Origin: Tessaracoccus coleopterorum
GTDB taxonomy: Bacteria > Actinomycetota > Actinomycetes > Propionibacteriales > Propionibacteriaceae
Direction of reading: 5' to 3'
Assembly (NCBI RefSeq): GCF_011174705.1
Contig: NZ_JAANIJ010000001.1
Coordinates: 1,178,001-1,242,000, forward strand
DNA length: 64,000 nucleotides
This document shows positions 18,827 through 27,154 of this stretch, piece by piece. The translations under genes and the position numbers were made by a program. Position 1 is the stretch's first letter, and each line of letters starts with the position of its first letter. The notes beneath the pieces are model-generated. The model worked only from the letters and a program-made list of their open reading frames with translations. It had not been told where the DNA came from and made no database searches.

Positions 18827-19624
18827 ATGAGCCACGTCCCTGACCCGTTCCCTGCCCGCCACGTGGCGGCTCGGAAATGGGGCGCTCTGATCGTGCGTTC
18901 CGACGGGCTCGCGGCTGAGGCCGTCTACCGGGCCAGACACCCGTGGATCGCCAGTTATGCGGCCCGCACGCAGAACAGCAACCGCGGCTGGCTACGGACC
19001 TGGGAGGAGGCGGTCGTCGGGATCGGCATTCCCGTCGCTGCGGTGTTCGCGGCCGGGTCGCTCCAGATGCCTGCCGTCCTGATGCTCCCTTCTGTGATCG
19101 TCTCGGTCGTGCTCGTCGTCCTGATGCGGATCCTTGCGGGCAGGGCCGTCACCGGGCGCATCCTCATCCCAGGGAAGGCGATCGCCAGCCTGGCGACCTC
19201 CGGCAACGACGACCTGATCGATGCGGCGATCGACCCTGTCATCCGATTCGATTCCGACCCCGCGGGTGCGGCCGCCCTCGTCGACGAGCTCCGCGACGCC
19301 TGGGCTGCCGCCGAGGCCAGCACCGCCAACGAGAAGGCCTCCATCATTGCGGCCCTGCGCGCCACGGCCGCGAACTTCCCGACCACCGATGAGGCCGTCA
19401 GGCAGGTGCGGGGAGAACTGGCGGTGATGCGCCGCTCGCTCGAGGCGCTCGACACCGCCCAGCGCGCCCTGGACGCGACCACCTCCACCGCGGCCATGGC
19501 CGACCCGCCGGCCCCGCCCGCCTCGCTGGGACTGCTGCGGGCGGCGGCCGAGTCGATCGCCGAGGACGCGAGATTGGTCAGCGAGGTAGCCGACGAGACC
19601 CGGCGTCAGCTCGATCAGGCCTGA
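18827..19624 (+). CDS. membrane protein of unknown function
   Basis: 266 residues, intact. ATG 18827 (MSHVPDPFPARHVAARKWG) was chosen because the upstream frame is repeat-derived. Two hydrophobic segments at about 60-105 (EAVVGIGIPVAAVFAAGSL; MLPSVIVSVVLVVLMRILAG) make a hairpin, so both ends are probably cytoplasmic. The C-terminal ~150 residues are Ala-rich and helical (AALVDELRDAWAAAEAST, AVRQVRGELAVMRRSLEAL), probably coiled coil. I do not recognise the family. It stands alone between two repeat regions and has no obvious operon partner. Confidence 0.75.
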   Translation: MSHVPDPFPARHVAARKWGALIVRSDGLAAEAVYRARHPWIASYAARTQNSNRGWLRTWEEAVVGIGIPVAAVFAAGSLQMPAVLMLPSVIVSVVLVVLMRILAGRAVTGRILIPGKAIASLATSGNDDLIDAAIDPVIRFDSDPAGAAALVDELRDAWAAAEASTANEKASIIAALRATAANFPTTDEAVRQVRGELAVMRRSLEALDTAQRALDATTSTAAMADPPAPPASLGLLRAAAESIAEDARLVSEVADETRRQLDQA

Positions 19625-20290
19625 CTGCCCCAGCACTCGGTGCCGTCCCCGAGAGGAACCCGGCCCCAGCAGTCGGTTGAGCCGGCCCCGCGCGAAGCGC
19701 CGGGCCGGGTCGAAACCACCCCCAACCCGGTGCAGAGACACCACCGCAGCCTGGGGTAGGAGCGATGGCCGAGTACCTGCCCATCGACGGGAGTGGTTTC
19801 GACACGGGCGGCGACTCGTACCTCGCCGCCGGCCCGGCTCAACCGACTGCTACTGGCCGACCCCGACGAATACCCCCGACCCAGCGCAAGAAGCCCGGGC
19901 ACAGCAAGAAGCCCGGGAAGAGCAGTCGATGCTGTCCCGAGAGAAACCCGAGCCCAGCAGTCGGTTGAGCCGGCCCCGCGCGAAGCGCCGGGCCGAGACG
20001 AAACCAACCACCCCCGACACGGTGCAGAGACCCCACCACCACAGAAGACAAGAAGTGCTGGTCGAGTGCCTGCCCATCGACGGGAGTGGCTTCGACACGG
20101 GCGACGACTCGTTCCTCGCCGCCGGCCCGGCTCAACCGGCAGCCACTGGCCGACCCCAGCTTCCACCGTGGCCCGGTGCAGGATCCCCGCCACAGCGAGG
20201 GCGCGCAGGAAGGGGGTCCCTCGACCCGATGTGCCGGGCGGCGCGCCCACCGCACCCCGCTACTGGGGTGACCTGCCCCAACGACCCGTA

Positions 20291-20306
20291 TCGAACAGTG
20301 AGTCGC
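20291..20306 (+). promoter_or_regulatory. possible degenerate LexA (SOS) box, distal
   Basis: TCGAACAGTGAGTCGC shares the left half-site TCGAACA and the right-half TCG with the actinobacterial SOS consensus (TCGAAC-x4-GTTCGA). The right half is poor. It lies about 130 bp upstream of the HNH gene in an A+T-richer patch. Weak on its own; listed because a second similar site lies nearby. Confidence 0.25.
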
Positions 20307-20413
20307 AATCCCATCGACATCCCGGTTTCACCGGAACCTGCGCACCGATCTGTCCGAGCAACACACATAGTCAAACGTCGAATCTGTTCCAAGAAATGTC
20401 TTGAGACTAGGTA

Positions 20414-20429
20414 TCGAACGTTGTATCGT
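20414..20429 (+). promoter_or_regulatory. possible degenerate LexA (SOS) box, proximal to the HNH gene
   Basis: TCGAACGTTGTATCGT has a complete left half-site TCGAAC and a partial right half, and ends 6 bp before the ATG of the HNH gene. A repressor there would block translation-proximal transcription. Genes of the DUF222/HNH type often carry SOS boxes in actinobacteria, by general knowledge. The match is imperfect. Confidence 0.3.
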
Positions 20430-20435
20430 AGTTCC

Positions 20436-21816
20436 ATGACAGGGCAGCCGGGTCAGAGTCGACGCGAGGAAGCGATCACGCTCCTCGAGACCGGCCTCGC
20501 ACTGCTCACAGACATCACCCACGACACCTCCCTGTCCCCAGTGAAGAACTCGGCCTGTTCGCACGCCTCAACACCGCAGCCGACAAACTCGCCACCCGCC
20601 TCACCATCACGGCAGCCGACCTCGACCACCGGCACATCGCCGAAACCGCCACCGGCCTGAACCTCTCAACCTGGCTCATGTCGAAACGCCACGCCACAAG
20701 AGCCCAGGCCTCCAAAGTCATGCGCACCGGGCACGCCCTCGCAGCCCACCCCCAGGTACAGGAGGCCGCCATCAGCGGCGCCGTATCCAAGGATCAGGCC
20801 AACGCCATCACCACCCTCCTCGACAACCTCCCCACCCGCCTCCGAGACGAGCAGAAGGCCAGGGCCGCCGCATTCCTCGTCGAGAAGGCCAAGAGCAACA
20901 ACACCAACCAGTTGCGAGGTCTCACCACCGAAGCGCTCGACGCCGCCGACCCGGCCATCTCGGAGGCCGACGCAGCCGAACGCGAACAGGCCCACCTCCA
21001 GGCCCAGCGCGAACGAGCCATCCGCAACCGCGCCTTCCGTCACCGCTACGAAGACGGCTCCCTCCACTTCAGCGGACAGGTCCCCACCAGCGAAGGCGCC
21101 GAACTCGTCCGGCTCCTCGAAGCGCAGGTCGCCGCCGACCGCCGCGACGAACGCGATCACCCCCAGGCAGGCGCCCTTCACCCACACCCGAGCAGCGCAA
21201 CGCCGATGCCCTCCTCACAATCCTCCGCCGCCGCAACGGCTCAACGAAGGTCGCCGGCGACTCCGCCCGCATCGTCGTGATCATGCACGAAGAATCCCTG
21301 GCCGCACGCGTCGAACAGGCAGGCCTCCTCCCCGACGGAACCAAGATCCCCGCCGGTGACCTCCGCCGCATCGCCTGCGACGCCGACATCACCCCGATCG
21401 TGCTCGGCACCCATTCCGAAGTGCTCGACGTCGGCCGCAGCCACCGCCTCGTCACCGACCCCATCAGGCTGGCGCTCAGTATCCGCGACGGAGGCTGTGC
21501 CTTCCCAGGCTGCACCGAACCCGACTACCGGTGCAGCGCTCACCACCCCGTCCCCTGGTGGCAAGGTGGCACAACAGCCCTCAACAACCTCGTACTCCTC
21601 TGCAACCTCCACCACACCACCGTCGAACCACCCCGATTACACCCAACCCTGAACGGGCGGGTACGCGACGGAACCCCAACCAGGCGTGACGACAACCGGG
21701 AACGCTGGGAAGTCCGCATCAACACCAACGGACTCCCCGAGTTTCTCCCACCCGCCAGACTCGACCCCGACCGTAGACCGATCCCCGCCCACGGCACCCT
21801 GCCCATCGCCAGCTAG
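20436..21816 (+). CDS. DUF222 / 13E12-type HNH endonuclease
   Basis: About 460 residues. The N-terminal DUF222 region is helical (LETGLALLTDITHDTSL, LNLSTWLMSKRHATRAQASK, VSKDQANAITTLLDNLP). The C-terminus carries an HNH nuclease: CAFPGCTEPDYRCSAHHP, WWQGGTTALNNLVLLCNLHH. The first two Cys and final His fit the zinc-supported HNH fold. Frame changes near 20535 and 21180. The gene is less G+C-rich than its neighbours and sits in a repeat-flanked pocket next to a tRNA gene, consistent with a selfish or repeat-family gene; copies of this family are often numerous in one actinobacterial genome. Its substrate is not known. Confidence 0.85.
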
Positions 21817-22190
21817 CTCGCAACCTCAGCAGCGTGGGCAAATGGTGCTTCGTGCCATTTGCGTCGTGGCCTCACGTCGACCTCCGATAACCCTGGGCAG
21901 TGAACCTTCCGTCGTCCGCTCCCTGGGCGGGCAGCGCAGGACCCTAGGGACGACGGCCGTGGCCATCAAGATCCGACGACCTTCCGGCCCAAAGGGCCTG
22001 TGTGCAGCGCGCTCACGTTCTCGCATCACAGTGTCCAGTCTCCGGGGCGGCGGACACCGGGGCGCATTGAGGGCGCTCACAGCACCGAGCGCAGCATGCG
22101 CCTGAAGATCGACCTCAACGGACCTCAGGGAGGCCAGTACGAAATGGGCGCGTAGCCCCTCGCAACATCCTGGCCAGCCGCTCCAAAGCA
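21817..22190. other. gene-free stretch between the HNH gene and tRNA-Ala
   Basis: About 375 bp. I see no convincing gene. One short frame at 22095-22154 reads MRLKIDLNGPQGGQYEMGA; its start resembles small phage/plasmid proteins that begin L-K-x-D-x-x-GPEGN, and it could be a relic of such a gene. No repeat or tRNA-derived attachment site was recognised, although the tRNA gene just beyond would be a natural integration target. Confidence 0.35.
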
Positions 22191-22223
22191 GAATCGGCGC
22201 CTGACCTAGTCAGACGCCGATTC
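22191..22223 (-). terminator. hairpin terminator after tRNA-Ala
   Basis: GAATCGGCG at 22191-22199 pairs with CGCCGATTC at 22215-22223 around a 15-nt loop, followed on the minus strand by TGCTTT. It lies just past the 3' end of the tRNA. Confidence 0.65.
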
Positions 22224-22229
22224 TCTCGG

Positions 22230-22302
22230 TGGAGCTAAGGGGATTCGAACCCCTGGCCTTCTCATTGCGAACGAGACGCGCTACCAACTGCGCCATAGCC
22301 CC
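22230..22302 (-). tRNA. tRNA-Ala (anticodon CGC)
   Basis: 73 nt cloverleaf on the minus strand. Acceptor GGGGCTA pairs with TAGCTCC, D-arm GCGC/GCGC, anticodon stem TCTCG/TGAGA with loop TTCGCAA, giving anticodon CGC (reads GCG), T-arm with GTTCGAATC. Discriminator A, CCA not encoded. Confidence 0.95.
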
Positions 22303-22362
22303 ATGCTCTCTCAAGCGTCGACAAGTCTAGCAGCGCCCAGCGGCCGGTCACAAACCGGGCGC

Positions 22363-23125
22363 CTACTCCCCGACCGCCCGGGGCGGAACTCAGTGATGTT
22401 CTCGGCCAGCGTCAGCTCGTCGGACTCGACCACGTCGTGGGCCGGGTTGTCCGCCGTCGGCACCAGAGGCGCCTCCGCGACCACCGGGGCGGACAGGTCG
22501 ATCGTGCGAACGGTGCGCGGCAGCAGCGGCTGCGACACGTACGTCGCGGGCGTCACGGGGATCGGGTCCCACAGCATGCCCGTCGTCGTCGGCATCGACA
22601 GGTCGACGGAGATCTCGATGCCCTCGGTGCGCTCGAGCACACCCAGGTCGATCGCCACGGTCTCCTCGTCCTCCAGGAAGCCCTCGTCGACGGCGGCGGC
22701 GCGCGCGTCGAGGCTCCGATGCATCGCCACCACCGAGAACCGGGCCACCGCGAGGAACGCCACAAGCAGGCCGGACGGGATCGCGACGCTCCACCAGGGC
22801 GTCACACCGGTGCCCGACAGCACCAGCAGCGTCAGGGCGGCGCCCAGCAGCGTGCCGACGACCGCGAGCCGGCGGCGGGCCGCCTGCCGGGCCGTCATCC
22901 GCAGCTCGTGGATCTCTGCGCGACGGGTCAGCGGCGTGGAGACCGCCGCGGTGTCCTCGTCACGGTAATCCTCGACGTCGCGACGCAGGATCCGCACCGA
23001 GTTGGAGAACCGCTCAGCGGGGTCACCCTCGAACTCGACATCGGTCGCCCGCTGCGCCATCACCCACGGAGGGCGAAGGCAAGCCCGGCGACGACAACGA
23101 TTGAGATGAGGATTCCGGCGAGCAT
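22363..23125 (-). CDS. sepX: divisome membrane protein SepX/GlpR
   Basis: About 254 residues. I place the start at 23125: a 21-residue membrane helix MLAGILISIVVVAGLAFALRG runs into a TGATG, and restoring one G near 23064 fuses it to VMAQRATDVEFEGDPAERFS. That gives the usual SepX/GlpR layout of N-terminal helix, then E-R-F-S and RILRRDVEDYRD. Two further helices follow (LAVVGTLLGAALTLLVLSG; WWSVAIPSGLLVAFLAVARF), then an acidic low-complexity tail. A frame change near 22380 gives the stop at 22363. In Corynebacterium GlpR is the membrane receptor of gephyrin-like Glp, and in Streptomyces SepX supports division. The neighbouring glp gene backs the call. Without the fused start it would begin at 23060. 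Confidence 0.7.
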
Positions 23126-23260
23126 GGCCCTACCGTAAACAACAAGGCTGTAATTAGTCACCCGACAGGCCGGGCGCGTCCCCGGTTGCGAGAAGATTCT
23201 GGCCGATCAGCCCTCCTCGCGGAGGCGCCACATCCCCAGTCGCCCCAGAAGAGCCCCAGC

Positions 23261-24548
23261 TCAGTCCTCGTCGAGGAGCCACACCTTGACGGCCTCGCCC
23301 GCGCGCACCTGCTCGACGGTCTCGTCGACCACGATCAGGGCGTTGGCCGCGGCCAGCTCGCCGAGCGCGTGGGGCATCGAGACCGGCGCCACGTGACGCA
23401 CCGAACCCTCCGAGGTGACGCGGCCGCGCAGCAGGTGCAGCTGCCCCGCGACGGAGCGCACCCCCTGGGTCGCGATCGCCCGGACGGCGCGGTGTTGCGT
23501 TCCGGCGCCCATCAGCTGGAGGATCAGCGGCCGGGCGAACGCCTGGAAGGTCACGTAGGCGCTGACGGGGTTGCCGGGCAGCATCAGCATCGGCACCCTG
23601 TCCTCGCCGATCAGGCCGAACGTCTGCATCCGGCCGGGCGACATCGCCACGTTGACCGAGTCGACGAGCCCGCTCTCCTCCATCACGGCGACGACGGCCT
23701 CGTAGTCCTCGCGGCGGCCACCGGTGGTGGAGATCACCAGGTCGGCGCGGATCAGCTGGTCGGTGATGGCCTGCCGGATCGCGTCGCGATCGTTGGAGTG
23801 GACGGCAACCCGGAAGACGGTTGCACCTGCGGCACGGGCGGCCGCGGCGATCATGAACGAGTTCGCGTCGGCGCTCTCCCCATGCCCGATGTGGGCGCTG
23901 GGATCGACCAGGTGCTCCCCGGAGCTGACCACCACGACCCGCGGCCGGGGCCGCACCATCACCTTGTCGATGCCCGCGCTGGCGAGCAGGCCGATCGAGC
24001 GGTCGTCCAGCCTCGCGCCCTGGGTCAGCAGCCGGGTGCCCGCGCTCAGATGCTCACCGGCGGCGCGCGTGTAGTCGCCGGCCTCGACGCGCTCGACGAG
24101 GCACACGGTGCCCTCGGCGACGGTGCCGAACGTGACGGGCAGGACGGCGGTGGCCCCGCGGGCAGCACGTCACCGGGAGCGACCACGACGGCGGCGCCCT
24201 CGGGCAACCGCTCGACGTCGGCGTCGACGATCCGCAGCGGCTCGGCGAGGTTGCCCTCCTCATCGACCAGGTCGGACGCACGGACGGCGTAGCCCTCGAT
24301 CTTCGCGGTGCTGAACGGGGCACGTTCGACATCGAGTCGATGTCCTCGCACGCCACCTGATCCCAGGCATCCAGCAGCGACATGCCGAACGGGCGCAGCG
24401 GCTGCACCAGTTCGAGCAGGTAGTTCAGGTGATCCTCGACGCTGCGGAGCCCCGCCGCGTCGGCAGCGGGCGGCTCGGGCAGCCGCGGCTCCTCGACGAC
24501 GGGTTCGGGAGCGACGGGCTCTTGCTTATTGCGGGCAAACCAAGCCAT
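23261..24548 (-). CDS. glp: gephyrin-like molybdotransferase Glp (MoeA family)
   Basis: About 429 residues. N-terminal MAWFARNKQ is followed by a Pro/Glu-rich linker and SVEDHLNYLLELVQPL, then MoeA domains: FSTAKIEGYAVRASDL, VVAPGDVLPAGATAVLP (after frame changes near 24330 and 24165), RVVVVSSGEHLVDP, a molybdopterin-binding stretch (VISTTGGRREDYEAVVAV), VNVAMSPGRMQTFG and MLMLPGNPVSAYVTF. By family, it could insert molybdenum into molybdopterin; the actinobacterial Glp version binds FtsZ and its membrane receptor GlpR. A sepX/glpR gene lies immediately downstream, so I favour the Glp assignment. It is divergent from the 5-FTHF cyclo-ligase gene with only 12 bp between starts. Confidence 0.82.
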
Positions 24549-24560
24549 GGCACCTACCAT

Positions 24561-25142
24561 ATGGCAATGCACAGCGAGGGCCTGAACGCGGGCAGCAAGT
24601 CGCAACTCCGAGCCGCCGTCCTGCAGGCGCGGGAGGCGGTGCCCGCAGCCGAATGGCGGCTCGAGGACGCCGCCCGCCTACGCCACATCGTCGCGCACCT
24701 CCCACACTCCGCCGGCACCGTCGCGCTCTACGCCGCGCGGCACGGCGAGCCGGGCACGCACGACCTGATCGATGCGCTCGGCACGCTGGGGTGGCGGGTG
24801 CTGCTGCCCGTGCTGCGCCGTCAACCCGACTGGGCAGACTTCACCTCCTGGGACGACATGCGCCCTCGTGGGCGACATCCCGGAGCCGACCGGCCGACGG
24901 CTTGGCCCGGAGTCACTGAGCCGGGCCGACCTGATCCTGGTGCCCTGCCTCGCCGTCGGGCGCGACGGTTCCCGGCTCGGCACCGGCGGCGGCTGGTACG
25001 ACAGGGCGCTCCCCACCGCCGCGACGACGCCCGGATCGTCGCCATCAGCCGGGCCCCGGAGGTGTTCGCGTCGGTGCCGATGCTGCCCCACGACGTCCCC
25101 GTAGGGGCGTTCGTCACCGAGACCGGTTGGGTCGATCTTTGA
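24561..25142 (+). CDS. 5-formyltetrahydrofolate cyclo-ligase
   Basis: About 194 residues. Converts 5-formyl-THF to 5,10-methenyl-THF with ATP. Visible: SKSQLRAAVLQAREAV near the N-terminus, VALYAARHGEPGTHDLIDAL, VLLPVLRRQPDWADF, a segment SLSRADLILVPCLAVGRDGS, and the hallmark LGTGGGWYDRAL, ending VPMLPHDVPVGAFVTE. Frame changes near 24860 and 25020. Starts at 24561 or 24567 are both possible (MAMHSEG). The 12-bp divergent gap to glp leaves no room for separate promoters, so the promoters must overlap the opposite gene or transcripts are leaderless. Neighbours match the Rv0991c-Rv0994 arrangement of mycobacteria. Confidence 0.88.
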   Translation: MAMHSEGLNAGSKSQLRAAVLQAREAVPAAEWRLEDAARLRHIVAHLPHSAGTVALYAARHGEPGTHDLIDALGTLGWRVLLPVLRRQPDWADFTSWDDMRPRGRHPGADRPTAWPGVTEPGRPDPGALPRRRARRFPARHRRRLVRQGAPHRRDDARIVAISRAPEVFASVPMLPHDVPVGAFVTETGWVDL

Positions 25143-25193
25143 ACCCTGAACTATCATGGCCGGGTAATCCCACAACCTGACCCGAAAGAGCCC

Positions 25194-25454
25194 ATGCCTA
25201 CGTACCAGTACCGCTGCACCAACTGTGGAAGCGAACTCGAGGCCGTGCAGAAGTTCTCCGACGCCGCGCTCACCGTGTGCCCCGAGTGCGACGGCGAACT
25301 CCGCAAGGTGTTCTCGGCGGTGGGCGTGGTATTCAAGGGCTCCGGCTTCTACCGCACCGACTCGCGCAAGTCGTCGACCATCCCGGCCGCCTCCACGGAG
25401 AAGAAGGCCGAATCGAAGCCCGCCGCCGCGAAGGTCGAGGCCAAGTCGGCCTGA
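25194..25454 (+). CDS. FmdB-family zinc ribbon protein, Ruc-like (Rv0991c type)
   Basis: Intact, 86 residues. PTYQYRCTNCGSELEAVQKF then LTVCPECDGELRKVFSAVG forms a four-Cys zinc ribbon; VVFKGSGFYRTDSRKSST and an Ala/Lys/Glu-rich disordered tail follow. The layout and the VGVVFKGSGFYRTDSR block are very close to M. tuberculosis Rv0991c (Ruc), described as a redox-regulated chaperone that binds unfolded protein when its cysteines are oxidised. It has the same position beside the 5-FTHF cyclo-ligase gene. I infer the same role; FmdB itself was once called a formamidase regulator without good support. Confidence 0.85.
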   Translation: MPTYQYRCTNCGSELEAVQKFSDAALTVCPECDGELRKVFSAVGVVFKGSGFYRTDSRKSSTIPAASTEKKAESKPAAAKVEAKSA

Positions 25455-25518
25455 TCCGACCGGAACCCGCCTGTGGACAGGCGTGACGGAGGGGCTGCAC
25501 CGCCGGATAAATCGGGGT

Positions 25519-26159
25519 ATGCGTAACCTCCTCTCCCGGCTCGCCGGGTTCGTCTCCTGGCACCGCAGGTCCATCGGTGCGCTGCTGGCCGCCTCGGCCG
25601 TCCTGCTCCTCGCCCCGGGCCTCCGCCCCGAGGGCCCCACCCGGCGGGTCGTCGTCACGGTAACGTCCCTCACCGCCGGGCACCGTCTCGAACCCGCCGA
25701 CCTGACGCTGCACGAGCTGCCCCTCGACGCGCTTCCCAGCGACCCCCTCACCTCGCTTGACGACGCCGTCGGCCGCACCCTGACGGCGCGCTCCGGCGGA
25801 GGCACGATCCTGCAGCCGGGCAGCCTCACCACCGACCATGCGGCAGGCCCCGGCCGGGCCGTGGTGCCCGTGTCCATCGCCGACGCGTCGCTGCGGTCGT
25901 TGCTCGACCCGGGCGACCTCCTGTCGCTGGTCGCGCAGGGCCCCGACGGCATGGAGGTGCTGAGCGGTGACGCGCGGGTGGTGACCCTGCCCGCCCGCCG
26001 GAGGAATCGTCCCGGCTGGCGGTGGCGACCTCCCGCGACGAGGGCATGATCCTGGTCGATGTCGCCGCCGCCGATGCGCCGATCGTGGCGAGCCTCGGGC
26101 AGGCCGGCGAGCTGGCTGTGGTGCTCGGCACGCTCGACGCCGCGGACGGCGGCCCCTGA
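25519..26159 (+). CDS. SAF-domain membrane-anchored protein (CpaB/RcpC-like)
   Basis: About 213 residues. Short cytoplasmic head MRNLLSRLAGFVSWHRR, one membrane helix IGALLAASAVLLLAPGL, then an extracellular SAF domain: RVVVTVTSLTAGHRLEPADL, LHELPLDALPSDPLTSL, VGRTLTARSGGGTILQPGSL and VVPVSIADASLRSLLDPGDL. A frame change near 26010 precedes the C-terminus (VAVATSRDEGMILVDV), stop at 26157. SAF domains of this layout occur in the flp pilus protein CpaB, but no pilus genes are nearby. In actinobacteria a stand-alone SAF gene is common at this spot between ruc and mscL. Function unknown. Confidence 0.75.
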
Positions 26160-26376
26160 GAGTTGGCCCGCAGGCGGCGGCCCTGAGAGTTGCTCCCGCA
26201 GGCCGGCCCCACGCCTGTGACGAGGCCCGATGCAGCCGGTGTCACGGCGGCGACGGGCGGGCAGAACCCGGTTGCCGCTATATTTCCGCCCGGGCCGCTC
26301 AGCCCACCCGTCGAAGGCACCACCCGACGGGACATCCGCCCCGCCTGAGAGCGGGGTGCACGAAAGGACTCATCGC

Positions 26377-26745
26377 ATGAAGGGCTTCAAGGAGTTCCTG
26401 CTTCGCGGCAACCTGGTCGAGTTGGCCGTCGCATTCGTCATCGGCGGCGCGTTCGCCACGGTGGTGACCGCCTTCACCACCATGTTCATGGACATCCTCG
26501 GCAAGCTCGGCGGCACTCCCGACTTCTCCGGCTGGAACCCCGGCGGCATCAGCGTCGGCGCCTTCCTGACGGCGCTGGTGGCGTTCGTCATCATGGCCGG
26601 GATCGTCTACTTCGGCGTCGTGCTGCCCTACAACAAGGCCAAGGCGCTGTTCGAGAAGAAGCCCGCCGAGGAGGAGGCCACGGCCCCCACCGCCGAGGAG
26701 CTGCTCACCGACATCCGCGACGCGCTCGTGGCCAGGAACAACTGA
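26377..26745 (+). CDS. mscL: large-conductance mechanosensitive channel
   Basis: Intact, 122 residues, normal length for MscL. KGFKEFLLRGNLVELAVAF and VIGGAFATVVTAFTTMFMD form the N-terminal helix and TM1, AFLTALVAFVIMAGIVYFG is TM2, and a C-terminal charged helix ends EELLTDIRDALVARNN. The protein is a homopentameric pore that releases solutes on osmotic down-shock. AAAGGA upstream of ATG 26377 supports the start. A strong hairpin terminator follows at 26763. mscL is also near ruc in mycobacteria (Rv0985c), so this is conserved gene order. Confidence 0.96.
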   Translation: MKGFKEFLLRGNLVELAVAFVIGGAFATVVTAFTTMFMDILGKLGGTPDFSGWNPGGISVGAFLTALVAFVIMAGIVYFGVVLPYNKAKALFEKKPAEEEATAPTAEELLTDIRDALVARNN

Positions 26746-26762
26746 CCACCCGCTGAACAGAC

Positions 26763-26801
26763 GAGGAGGGCGCCCCACACAACGGGGCGCCCTCCTCTTT
26801 T
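26763..26801 (+). terminator. intrinsic terminator after mscL
   Basis: GAGGAGGGCGCCCC (26763-26776) pairs perfectly with GGGGCGCCCTCCTC (26784-26797), 7-nt loop, then TTTT. It also serves the converging minus-strand gene that ends at 26807. Confidence 0.95.
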
Positions 26802-26806
26802 CATCT

Positions 26807-27154
26807 CTATCCCCAGTGGGGTGGCCGATCGGCTGAGAGCCGCTGCTCGTCCCGGTCGAGCGGACGGCGGGCCTGCAGGTGCCGGTTGAGGCCGTCCAAC
26901 CCCAGCACGCGACGGGCCTCGGCGAGGGCGGCATCGAACCGGGCGAAGCCCAGCGCCCTCCGCTCCTCGAGCGGCACGGCGAACGGCCAGGGCCGCTGCC
27001 CCTCCTGAGCCGCGTGCCGGATACCGGCGAGTCGGTCGGCGTCGTAGCCGGCGGCCGCGAGGTCGTCGGGCAGGCTGGCCACGCTCACCGGCTCCAATCG
27101 GACGCCGGTCAGCGCCAGTGCGAGGGCCGAGGCCAGGTCGGCGTCAGTCGCCAA
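26807..27154 (-). CDS. conserved-looking protein of unknown function after the UTP-sugar gene
   Basis: About 115 residues if translation starts at the TTG at 27154, which overlaps the end of the upstream gene by 11 bp. The sequence is helical: TDADLASALALALTGVRLEP, SLPDDLAAAGYDADRLAGIR, WPFAVPLEERRALGFARFDA, EARRVLGLDGLNRHLQ. No motif or signal peptide seen, and I do not recognise the family. The reading frame is free of breaks and ends directly at the shared terminator, which argues for a real gene. The start is not certain, as no good SD is visible. Confidence 0.55.
   Translation of the reverse strand: MATDADLASALALALTGVRLEPVSVASLPDDLAAAGYDADRLAGIRHAAQEGQRPWPFAVPLEERRALGFARFDAALAEARRVLGLDGLNRHLQARRPLDRDEQRLSADRPPHWG

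Larger units (their letters stand above)
19625..20435 (+). repeat. non-coding accessory stretch with a duplicated ~220-bp element
   Basis: Copy 1 is about 19648-19864, copy 2 about 19936-20157, in direct orientation and roughly 80-90% alike by eye. Each carries an inverted repeat: AGTCGGTTGAGCCGG at 19671-19685 pairs perfectly with CCGGCTCAACCGACT at 19834-19848. In copy 2 the left arm at 19959 is intact and the right arm keeps 12 bases. A frame reading LPIDGSGFDTG and LAAGPAQP is conserved between copies, but it has neither a consistent start nor stop, so I do not call a gene. From about 20280 base composition becomes noticeably more A+T-rich leading into the HNH gene. Confidence 0.75.

Noticed and set aside
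19765..19968. 67-residue gene reading MAEYLPIDGSGFDTG in the duplicated element
   Set aside because: Only part of the frame is conserved between the two copies, with no shared start or stop; the conservation is explained by DNA duplication.
23060..23125. Separate 21-residue membrane miniprotein before sepX
   Set aside because: One added G fuses it to SepX and restores the family's N-terminal helix, which is the simpler reading.
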